The notes beneath the pieces were generated by a model. That model saw only the letters and a list, made by a program, of their open reading frames with translations, ran no database searches and was not told where the DNA came from. A DNA stretch of 8,867 bases from Actinophytocola sp045807065. GTDB taxonomy: Bacteria; Actinomycetota; Actinomycetes; Mycobacteriales; Pseudonocardiaceae. Below, one piece after another: positions 1 through 5,328 of the stretch. Both the position numbers and the translations under genes were made by a program. The first letter of the stretch is position 1. Every line of letters starts with the position of its first letter. Location of the stretch: the NCBI RefSeq assembly GCF_045807065.1, contig NZ_JBJMIE010000334.1, positions 1 through 8,867 of the forward strand, in the 5' to 3' direction.

Positions 1-344
1 ACCAACACAACTCACATCCGAACAACCGGCTGGCCCGGTTCGCGTCGCTGGTGAGCACGCACGCGGCCGACCCGCGGGCCGCGGCGATCATCGCGGAGGC
101 GGCGGCACATCTGGCCGAGCACGCCCACGCGACCCGCGACCCCGGTGAGACGACCCCGATCGTGCTGGCCGGCAGCGTCGTCGGGCCGGACAGCCCGGTC
201 GGACTGGCACTGCGGGAGCGGCTGTCCCACGAGACGGAGACCCTGTTCGCGCCCGATGGCGGCACCGGCGCGGCCTGGCTGGCCGCGTTGCTGGCGTGGG
301 GCCCGGATGCGCCGCGCCCGTCAGCCGGTGCGGGGGTGGCGTAG
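1..344 (+). CDS. BadF/BadG/BcrA/BcrD ATPase family protein, C-terminal part (probable N-acetylglucosamine kinase)
   Basis: The reading frame is open from the left edge (first full codon at 3) to a TAG stop at 342-344, so about 113 C-terminal residues are visible and the start lies outside the window. The tail has the shape of the second actin-like ATPase domain of the BadF/BcrA family. A helix-rich stretch leads to PIVLAGSVVG, then PVGLALRERL, and finally a DGGTGAAWLAALLAW-type end; such a glycine/alanine-rich DG-x-x-GAAWLA ending is typical of bacterial N-acetylglucosamine kinases. These soluble enzymes phosphorylate an amino sugar with ATP. The N-terminal phosphate-binding loop and the sugar site are not visible, so the substrate is inferred. 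The last 24 bases overlap the end of the convergent DUF3159 gene. Confidence 0.72.
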   Translation, partial: QHNSHPNNRLARFASLVSTHAADPRAAAIIAEAAAHLAEHAHATRDPGETTPIVLAGSVVGPDSPVGLALRERLSHETETLFAPDGGTGAAWLAALLAWGPDAPRPSAGAGVA

Positions 345-971
345 GCCCGGGTGGTCCTCGGGCAGCGACCTGCGCAGCACCACCGCGCTGGCCGCGAGCG
401 TGGCGGCCACCAGGGGCCAGCTCAACACCACCCGTGCGACGCCGAGCGCCACCACCCAGCCGGACCACCACAGCAGCCCGAACACCAGCACCCGCGGCGT
501 GTACTGGCCGAGCACCCACACCCAGCTGGCGTTGCCATACGCCCGTACCAGATCGGGATCACGCCGCCAGCGGGTCTTCTGTCCGAGCAGGATCCCGACC
601 ACCACGCCGAGCAGCGGCCAGCGGACGAGGATGCTCAACGCCCAGGCGAGCGCACTGGCCACGTTGGACAGCAGCTGGATGAGGAAGAAGTCCTCGGGCC
701 GCCCGGTGCGCAGGGCGACGAAGGCGGCGAGCGACACGGCGGCCACGCTCGCCACCGACGCGGTGATGCGTCTCCCCTTGACCAGCCGCCAGATCCCGAC
801 CGCCACACCCGCCGCGATCGCCGCCGCGGCGGCCCACTCGATGGCGCGGTCGCTGACGAGCCACGCGACCACGAACACCGCGGGCGGGACGCTGGCGTCC
901 ACTGCGCCACGCCGTCCGCCGAGCAGTTCCCCCAGGGGCAGCTCACGAGCGTCGGTAGACCGGTCCGTCAC
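321..971 (-). CDS. DUF3159 family integral membrane protein
   Basis: This encodes 216 residues. The start is GTG at 969-971, with a weak purine-rich GGCAGG about 8 bases upstream. A short polar N-terminus (about 1-27) is followed by roughly five to six hydrophobic segments near 29-40, 44-63, 70-88, 97-130 (probably two), 160-177 and 180-199. Family-like features are a short arginine-rich loop after the second helix (WRLVKGRR), the LVRWPLLG stretch and the QKTRWRRDPDLVRAYGNAS loop near 131-149, then WVW...YTPR. These match the actinobacterial DUF3159 family, whose function is not established. The protein has no signal peptide or catalytic motif I recognise. Its 3' end overlaps the convergent kinase-like gene. 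The 5' side faces the SGNH hydrolase across a divergent region of about 135 bases that contains an inverted repeat at 1015-1034. Confidence 0.82.
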   Translation of the reverse strand: MTDRSTDARELPLGELLGGRRGAVDASVPPAVFVVAWLVSDRAIEWAAAAAIAAGVAVGIWRLVKGRRITASVASVAAVSLAAFVALRTGRPEDFFLIQLLSNVASALAWALSILVRWPLLGVVVGILLGQKTRWRRDPDLVRAYGNASWVWVLGQYTPRVLVFGLLWWSGWVVALGVARVVLSWPLVAATLAASAVVLRRSLPEDHPGLRHPRTG

Positions 972-1014
972 AGGACAAGCCTGCCAAACGACACCTAGCT
1001 CAGGTAGCCCATTA

Positions 1015-1034
1015 CCGACCGTCGCGTAGGTCGG
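1015..1034. repeat. Inverted repeat in divergent promoter region (operator candidate)
   Basis: CCGACC (1015-1020) and GGTCGG (1029-1034) are perfect 6-bp arms around an 8-base spacer. The repeat sits between the divergent starts of the DUF3159 and SGNH hydrolase genes, where a regulator could act on both. A TATAAC at 1066-1071 could be a -10 element for the hydrolase, but no convincing -35 lies at the right distance. The arms are short for a GC-rich genome, so chance is possible. Confidence 0.3.
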
Positions 1035-1106
1035 GAATCACGCGGCATCCTGAGCGCTTAGGAGGTATAACAGGTCGGGGCGCGCACTAGGGAGGGGGTG
1101 GTCGCC

Positions 1107-1898
1107 GTGCGGAGGTGGACCAGTTGGATCGCGGTGGGGGACAGCTTCACCGAGGGGTTGAGCGATGAGGGTCTGGACGGTACCTACATAGGCTGGGCGG
1201 ACCGCCTGGCAATGATCCTCGCCGAGCGGAATCCCGATTTCCGTTACGCGAACCTGGCTTTGCGGGGCAAGATGCTCCGCGAGATCGTGACCGAACAGGT
1301 ATCGCTGGCCGTCGAGGCAAGGCCGGACCTGGTGACGGTCTGCGCGGGCGGCAACGACCTGATCGTGCCGGGCCGCGACGTGGACGTCCTGGCCGAGGAG
1401 TTCGAGCAGGCCGTGGTCGGCCTCAGGAAGGCGGGTTGCGAGGTCGTCATCTTCACCGGCCCGGACCCGCGCAACCAGCCGGTCGTGCGTCGGATACGTG
1501 CCAAGGTGGCCATCTACAACGGACATCTACACGCGATCGCCGACCGCCACGACGCGATGCTGGTCGACCTGTGGGCCATGGCCCCGCTGGTGGATGTCCG
1601 CGCCTGGAGCGACGACCGCCTGCACTTCTCGGCGGAGGGTCACCGCCGGATCGCGTTGCGTACCGCGGAAGTCCTCGGCGTGCCGGTGGCGGAGGACTGG
1701 CGCGAACCGTTGCCGCCGGTCGAGCCGATGCCGTGGTTGCGCCTTCGCCAGGCCGATCTCGCGTGGACCAGGGCGCACCTGCTGCCCTGGGTGCGCAGGC
1801 AACTACGCGGTGAGTCCATGGGCGACGGGCTGGTGCCCAAGCGCCCGGAGCTGAGCACGTTCTCCAGCAACGGCAACGGGCACGCGGCGCACATCTGA
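1107..1898 (+). CDS. SGNH/GDSL hydrolase family protein
   Basis: This encodes 263 residues from GTG at 1107. GTG at 1098 is also in frame, but it lies only 2 bases after GGAGG (1091-1095), while 1107 has normal spacing from this very purine-rich site. The SGNH blocks are clear: GDSF with the nucleophile Ser near residue 13, a block II glycine in LALRGK near 54, GGND with Asn near 83, and DRLHFS near 170-175 carrying the catalytic Asp and His. The family hydrolyses esters or acyl groups. There is no signal peptide, so the protein is probably cytoplasmic. After the catalytic domain, a tail near 208-260 contains PWLRLRQADLAW and GDGLVPKRPEL, resembling the conserved tail of actinobacterial SGNH proteins whose substrate is unknown. 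It is transcribed alone, with a hairpin 19 bases after the stop. Confidence 0.88.
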   Translation: MRRWTSWIAVGDSFTEGLSDEGLDGTYIGWADRLAMILAERNPDFRYANLALRGKMLREIVTEQVSLAVEARPDLVTVCAGGNDLIVPGRDVDVLAEEFEQAVVGLRKAGCEVVIFTGPDPRNQPVVRRIRAKVAIYNGHLHAIADRHDAMLVDLWAMAPLVDVRAWSDDRLHFSAEGHRRIALRTAEVLGVPVAEDWREPLPPVEPMPWLRLRQADLAWTRAHLLPWVRRQLRGESMGDGLVPKRPELSTFSSNGNGHAAHI

Positions 1899-1916
1899 GA
1901 CACGCCACGAGAGCAC

Positions 1917-1953
1917 ACCGGCCGGCGCAGATCCCCCATCCACGCCGGCCGGT
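1917..1953. terminator. Hairpin after SGNH hydrolase, probable terminator
   Basis: An 11-bp perfect inverted repeat is formed by ACCGGCCGGCG (1917-1927) and CGCCGGCCGGT (1943-1953), with a 15-base loop. It begins 19 bases after the hydrolase stop. There is no T-run, as is common for actinomycete terminators. Because it lies between convergent genes it could act in both directions. Confidence 0.6.
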
Positions 1954-1994
1954 CGGCTGGGGCAGCACACCCCCACGTTGGTAGTGCCGCCCGT

Positions 1995-2033
1995 CGAGTG
2001 CTCGGCATCAGGCTCCGGGACTTCGAGCACTCG
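1995..2033. terminator. Second hairpin between convergent genes, probable terminator for the SARP regulator
   Basis: CGAGTGCTCG (1995-2004) and CGAGCACTCG (2024-2033) form a perfect 10-bp stem with a 19-base loop. It lies about 62 bases beyond the stop of the minus-strand regulator. Together with the hairpin at 1917-1953 it fills the 196-base convergent gap, which holds no gene I can support. Confidence 0.5.
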
Positions 2034-2094
2034 GCGCGCAGCGTCTCACTTGATCGCCCGAATCGACTAACTGTTCGCTAAATGCCGGACCACG

Positions 2095-4200
2095 CTAGAC
2101 GACCAGACGGACCAATCGGGACAGCGCCGCCGGCCCCAGCGCCCGCGTGCCCGCCGAGAACTCGGCCGCGAGGCGGGCCAGCCGGATGACGTCCTCGTCC
2201 TCGTCCGGCCCGGACTCGACCACCGCGAGCAGGTTCGCCCACTCCTGGTGGATCCACTCCGCCGCCTCCTGCGCGGAGGCCAACCCGACGAATCCGGCCG
2301 GCTCCTCGACCGTGCCGGTGCGCAGCAGCTCGCGGGCGAGCTCGGCGCCCGCGAGGTAGTACCGCAGCAGCCGCCGCGCCGCGTCCACTTTGTCTGAAGT
2401 GGACAGATCGCTGTCCGCGATCTCCTGTGCGTGCAGGCGGACCAGGTCGTGCATGACGAACACGTCGCGGCTGGTCTCGGACACCACGAACGAGCCGGCG
2501 AGCGCACGCAGCCGCCTGCGCGCGGTCTCGTGGTCGGTGTCGCACAGCGCGGCGACCGGTCGTGGGCTGATCCGCGTGCCGGGGAACAGCCCGAGGTACC
2601 GCACGGTCGCGGCCAGTTCCGACCCCAGGGCGCGGTGGGTCACGTCGAGCGCGGCCCGCACGCTCGCGTCGACCTCCTCGAGGTCCAGCGCGCCGAGCCG
2701 GGACCGCTCGTCGGTCAGCTCGGTAACCAGGTCCTCGACTGTCCACTGTGGATTTCCGGCGAGCCGGGCGGCCGCGATCCGCAGCGCGAGCGGCAGGTAC
2801 CCGCACAGCCGCGCCAGCCGCCGCCGCTGCTCCCGCTCCGTCGGGTGCGCGGGCGTGCCGGCCATGTGCTCGATCAGCGACTCGGCGGCGTCGGGTCCGA
2901 GGGTGCCGAGCGTCAGCATCTTCGCGCCGGTGCGCGCGACGAGCCCGTCCAGCCGGATCCGGGACGTGACCAGCACGAACGACGACGAGCCGGCGGGCAG
3001 CAGCGGGTGGATCTGCTCGGCGTCGCGGGCGTCGTCGAGCACCACCAGCACACGCCGGTCGGCGAGGATCGACCGGAACAGCGCGGCCCGGTCGTCCAGT
3101 TCGAGCGGCACGTCGTCGATGGCGACGCCGAGCGCGAGGAGGAACTGGGTGAGCACGTCGGCCGCGCGGACCGGCGTGTGCTGCGGGTCGAACCCGCGCA
3201 TGCTCGCGAAGAGCTGGCCGTCCGGGAAGGCCCCGGCCACCCGGTGCGCCCACAGCACGGCGAGCGCGGTCTTGCCCACCCCGGCCTGCCCGGCGAGGAT
3301 GCCGATCGCCGCGGTCTCGCCCGGCGGGAGGAGCCGCGACAGCCAGTCCAGCTCCTCCTCGCGGCCGGCGAACCCGGACGGCGCCCTCGGCAGCTGCGCG
3401 GGCACCAGCACCCCGATCTTCGGCGTGATGACCGGCTCGGGGGTGGGCGCCAGCAGCGCCGAGTCGTCCCGCAGGACCCGGGCGTGCAGCTCACGCAGCT
3501 GCGGACCGGGGTCCATGCCCAGTTCCTCGGCGGCGCGGTGCGCGAACCTCTGGTACGCCTCGAGCGCGGTCGCCCGCCGGTCCGCCCGGTACAGCGCGAG
3601 CATCAGCTGCGCGACCAGCCGTTCCCGGAACGGCTGCGCGTCGATCAGCTGCGTCAGCTCGCCGATGATCTCGTGGTGGCGGCCCAGCTCCAGCTGCGCG
3701 TCGAACCGCGCCTCGAGGATCGCGAGCCGCAGCTCGGTCAGCTCGGGCGCGGACACCCGGCCGCCGAGATCGGCCAGCGCGGGACCCCGCCACAGCGCGT
3801 TGGCCTCGTCGAGGAGCTTGACGCGGCTCGCGGCCGGCAGCCCGGGTGCCTCGGCCAACAGCGCCCGCGCGACCGTGACGTCGATCAGCGACTCGTCGAC
3901 GACCATCCGGTACCCCGGCGGGGTCGTCGCGATGTAGGCCGGGACGCCGGCCTCCGTGAGCCGTTGCCGCAACCGGGAGACGTAGCCCTGGACCATGGTC
4001 CGCGCGCTGGCCGGCGGCTCGTGCGCCCACAGGACGTCCACGATCCGGTCCAGCGACACGACCTGGTTCGGCTCCAGCAGCAGCATCGCGAGCACACTGC
4101 GGATGCCGGGACCACCGAGCGGCACGGTCCGGTCACGGACGATCATCTGCACTGGTCCGAGCAGGCAGAAACGCACTGTTACCGATTGTTCCGCTCCCAT
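2095..4200 (-). CDS. AfsR/SARP family transcriptional regulator with NB-ARC ATPase domain, lacking TPR region
   Basis: This encodes 701 residues from ATG at 4198-4200, with a G-rich stretch about 9 bases upstream; a GTG at codon 9 is an alternative start. Domains in order: OmpR-like winged-helix DNA-binding domain (about 8-100, with RSVLAMLLL, LWAHEPP and TTPPGYRM), bacterial transcriptional activator domain (about 105-245), then an NB-ARC/STAND ATPase (about 278-590). The ATPase has Walker A GQAGVGKT (304-311), Walker B VLVVLDD (384-390), VTSR (411-414), GYLPLAL (467-473) and MHDLVR (583-588). Proteins of this class activate secondary-metabolism or developmental genes by binding direct repeats near promoters, with the STAND module as a nucleotide-controlled switch. 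AfsR-type proteins usually continue with about 200-300 residues of TPR repeats; here the frame stops soon after the EWANLLAVVE linker motif near 653-662. No biosynthetic genes are in the window, so the targets are unknown. Confidence 0.92.
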   Translation of the reverse strand: MGAEQSVTVRFCLLGPVQMIVRDRTVPLGGPGIRSVLAMLLLEPNQVVSLDRIVDVLWAHEPPASARTMVQGYVSRLRQRLTEAGVPAYIATTPPGYRMVVDESLIDVTVARALLAEAPGLPAASRVKLLDEANALWRGPALADLGGRVSAPELTELRLAILEARFDAQLELGRHHEIIGELTQLIDAQPFRERLVAQLMLALYRADRRATALEAYQRFAHRAAEELGMDPGPQLRELHARVLRDDSALLAPTPEPVITPKIGVLVPAQLPRAPSGFAGREEELDWLSRLLPPGETAAIGILAGQAGVGKTALAVLWAHRVAGAFPDGQLFASMRGFDPQHTPVRAADVLTQFLLALGVAIDDVPLELDDRAALFRSILADRRVLVVLDDARDAEQIHPLLPAGSSSFVLVTSRIRLDGLVARTGAKMLTLGTLGPDAAESLIEHMAGTPAHPTEREQRRRLARLCGYLPLALRIAAARLAGNPQWTVEDLVTELTDERSRLGALDLEEVDASVRAALDVTHRALGSELAATVRYLGLFPGTRISPRPVAALCDTDHETARRRLRALAGSFVVSETSRDVFVMHDLVRLHAQEIADSDLSTSDKVDAARRLLRYYLAGAELARELLRTGTVEEPAGFVGLASAQEAAEWIHQEWANLLAVVESGPDEDEDVIRLARLAAEFSAGTRALGPAALSRLVRLVV

Positions 4201-4259
4201 CGGGCAGTCACCCCCCAGTTACCCCGCCAGGTACGGCACGTGCACAAAGGTAGAGGGTC

Positions 4260-4310
4260 ATGGACACGTTGCGCGATCTCCCCCAGTCGCCGGTCGCCCG
4301 GATGGCGTAG
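4260..4310 (+). CDS. Possible 16-residue small ORF (speculative)
   Basis: An ATG at 4260 opens 16 codons ending in TAG at 4308-4310, encoding MDTLRDLPQSPVARMA. Its third codon positions are G or C in 15 of 16 codons, with about 11 of 16 at first and 8 of 16 at second positions, which is the coding signature of actinobacterial genes. AAAGG (4246-4250) lies 9 bases upstream of the ATG, and AGAGGG is immediately next to it. A hairpin with T-rich loop and flank follows at 4348-4373. The frame is too short for statistics to be decisive, I recognise no family, and I see no clear promoter. It could be chance, a leader peptide or a small secreted or regulatory peptide. Confidence 0.25.
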   Translation: MDTLRDLPQSPVARMA

Positions 4311-4347
4311 TGGCTGACATCCGGTCAGGTGGCCTGCCTCAGCTGGT

Positions 4348-4373
4348 CAACCGCGGGTATTTTTCCCGCGTTG
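4348..4373 (+). terminator. Hairpin with T-rich loop in divergent region
   Basis: CGCGGG (4352-4357) pairs with CCCGCG (4365-4370) around the 7-base loop TATTTTT. Three further pairs (CAA 4348-4350 with TTG 4371-4373) extend the stem across one bulged C, and TTTT follows at 4375-4378. It could terminate transcripts entering from the left, for example from the small ORF at 4260, or serve as an operator. Confidence 0.35.
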
Positions 4374-4416
4374 CTTTTGCGCACAATCCGGATCCGCTTT
4401 TCCCGGAATATCGCGC

Positions 4417-4435
4417 AATCACCGTTGCCGTGATT
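4417..4435. repeat. Inverted repeat AATCAC-N7-GTGATT
   Basis: Perfect 6-bp arms at 4417-4422 and 4430-4435 lie about 100 bases upstream of the response regulator promoter. The spacing of about 13 bp between half-site centres is compatible with a dimeric regulator. The binding protein is unknown and chance is possible. Confidence 0.25.
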
Positions 4436-4471
4436 CCCGTGTGGACGGTGCCGTCACTGAAGCCATGCCGT

Positions 4472-4490
4472 GCAAGGAAGAATTCCTTGC
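4472..4490. promoter_or_regulatory. Perfect 8-bp palindrome, operator candidate upstream of the response regulator
   Basis: GCAAGGAA (4472-4479) and TTCCTTGC (4483-4490) are perfect inverted copies around the spacer GAA. The centre (4481) is about 89 bases upstream of the inferred transcription start at 4570. An 8-bp perfect palindrome with a 3-base spacer and mixed base composition is unlikely by chance at this point. It does not resemble a DosR box, so another regulator would bind. Confidence 0.45.
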
Positions 4491-4532
4491 CATCGTTGCC
4501 GCGATATTACCTGTGACAAGATCGACTCGGTG

Positions 4533-4562
4533 TTGCGATCAAGGCAATAAACCTGATATATA
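4533..4562 (+). promoter_or_regulatory. Promoter of the DosR-like gene, giving a probably leaderless mRNA
   Basis: TTGCGA (4533-4538) and TATATA (4557-4562) are separated by 18 bases, fitting the -35 and -10 elements of the housekeeping sigma factor. The expected start, 7 to 8 bases after the -10, falls on the G of the GTG start codon at 4570. No Shine-Dalgarno sequence exists in front of that GTG, and an in-frame TAG at 4561-4563 rules out a longer protein, so a leaderless transcript is the simplest reading. Confidence 0.5.
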
Positions 4563-4569
4563 GCGACTG

Positions 4570-5223
4570 GTGAGCACAAAGGTCTTCCTGGTCGACGACC
4601 ACGAGATCGTCCGCCGGGGCGTGGCCGATCTCTTCGAGGACGAGCCTGACCTGGAGATCGTGGGCCAGGCCGCGACGATGGCCGAGGCCCTTGCTCGCAT
4701 CCCGTCGGTCGAGGTCGATGTCGCGGTGCTGGACCTGCGCCTACCGGACGGCACCGGCGTGGAGCTGTGCCGGGACCTGCGCTCCCAGCTCCCCGACCTG
4801 CGCTGCCTGATCCTGACGTCCTACTCCGACGACGAGGCCCTGCTGAACGCGATCATGGCCGGCGCCTCCGGCTTCGTGCTCAAGCAGGTCCTGGGCAACG
4901 ACCTGATCACCGCGGTCCGCAAGGTGGGCGCCGGCGAGTCCCTGCTGGACGCGAAGACCACCGAAGCCCTGATGAAGCGCATCCGCCAGGGCAAGGACAA
5001 CAACGGCGCCGGCCCCCTGGCAGGCCTGACCGACCAGGAACGCGCGGTGTTCGAGCTGGTCGGCGAGGGGATGACCAACCGCCAGATCGCGGAGCGCCTG
5101 TTCCTCGCGGAGAAGACGGTCAAGAACTACGTCTCCCACCTCCTCGCGAAGCTGGGCATGCAACGCCGCACCCAGGCCGCCGTCCTGGCCGCCGAACTGA
5201 AGTCCCGCAAACCGGACCACTGA
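4570..5223 (+). CDS. devR: DosR/DevR-like NarL/FixJ family response regulator
   Basis: This encodes 217 residues from GTG 4570, the only plausible start because a stop codon lies two codons upstream. The receiver domain (about 3-120) has the acidic pair D9-D10, phospho-acceptor D55 in AVLDLRLPDG, T83 in ILTSY and K105 in FVLK. The LuxR-type helix-turn-helix (about 150-213) reads LTDQERAV, then FLAEKTVKNYVSHLLAKLG and RRTQAAV. Along most of its length it reads like Mycobacterium tuberculosis DosR, including the K-x-x-K-N residues (182, 185, 186) that contact DNA there, so it should recognise the same G-rich palindromes. It is a cytoplasmic activator switched on by phosphorylation, most likely by the convergent kinase at 5326-6957. 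It is not in an operon with that kinase, unlike mycobacterial devRS. No DosR box is visible in its own promoter. Confidence 0.93.
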   Translation: MSTKVFLVDDHEIVRRGVADLFEDEPDLEIVGQAATMAEALARIPSVEVDVAVLDLRLPDGTGVELCRDLRSQLPDLRCLILTSYSDDEALLNAIMAGASGFVLKQVLGNDLITAVRKVGAGESLLDAKTTEALMKRIRQGKDNNGAGPLAGLTDQERAVFELVGEGMTNRQIAERLFLAEKTVKNYVSHLLAKLGMQRRTQAAVLAAELKSRKPDH

Positions 5224-5328
5224 TCCCGCGTGTCCAACGCGCACGACCCGTGAGTTCAACAGAACCTTCCGTCGCTGGTGTGCGCGTTTGTTGAACTCAC
5301 CACGCCGGGGCGTTGGACACGCGGGTCA
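5221..5328. terminator. 108-bp two-tier palindrome between convergent regulator and kinase genes, probable bidirectional terminator
   Basis: The outer arms CCCGCGTGTCCAACGC (5225-5240) and its perfect complement (5310-5325) form 16 bp. The inner arms GTGAGTTCAACA (5250-5261) and its complement (5289-5300) form 12 bp. Between the tiers, both sides carry exactly 9 unmatched bases, and a 27-base loop is at the centre. The symmetry extends into both TGA stop codons (5221-5223 and 5326-5328), with one extra T on the left. Position and form suit a shared bidirectional terminator; the modular repeat also suggests a dispersed intergenic element. Confidence 0.7.

Larger units (their letters stand above)
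4201..4569. other. Divergent intergenic region, 369 bases
   Basis: This spacer separates the SARP regulator (-) from the DosR-like regulator (+). Its right half is visibly richer in A and T than its surroundings. It holds a possible 16-codon ORF (4260-4310), a hairpin (4348-4373), inverted repeats at 4417-4435 and 4472-4490, and a promoter at 4533-4562. A 68-codon open frame (4310-4516) was not called, because its third positions are poorly G/C biased. The SARP promoter must also lie here on the minus strand, but I see no convincing pair of boxes for it. Confidence 0.6.

Noticed and set aside
1038..1526. 162-codon minus frame under the SGNH hydrolase
   Set aside because: Antisense shadow; the plus strand carries all SGNH motifs.
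2390..4317. Long plus-strand open frames (up to 628 codons) opposite the SARP regulator
   Set aside because: They are antisense shadows produced by strong third-position G/C bias. Their translations are rich in Arg, Ser, Ala and Gly without domains, while the minus frame has a complete recognisable domain series.
4352..4370. GGG-TATTTTT-CCC as a DosR box for autoregulation
   Set aside because: Spacing is one base short and the inner A-C and G-N positions are missing; it is better read as a hairpin.
4310..4516. 68-codon frame in the SARP/DosR spacer
   Set aside because: Third positions are only moderately G/C rich, there is no ribosome site or recognisable domain, and it crosses several palindromes.
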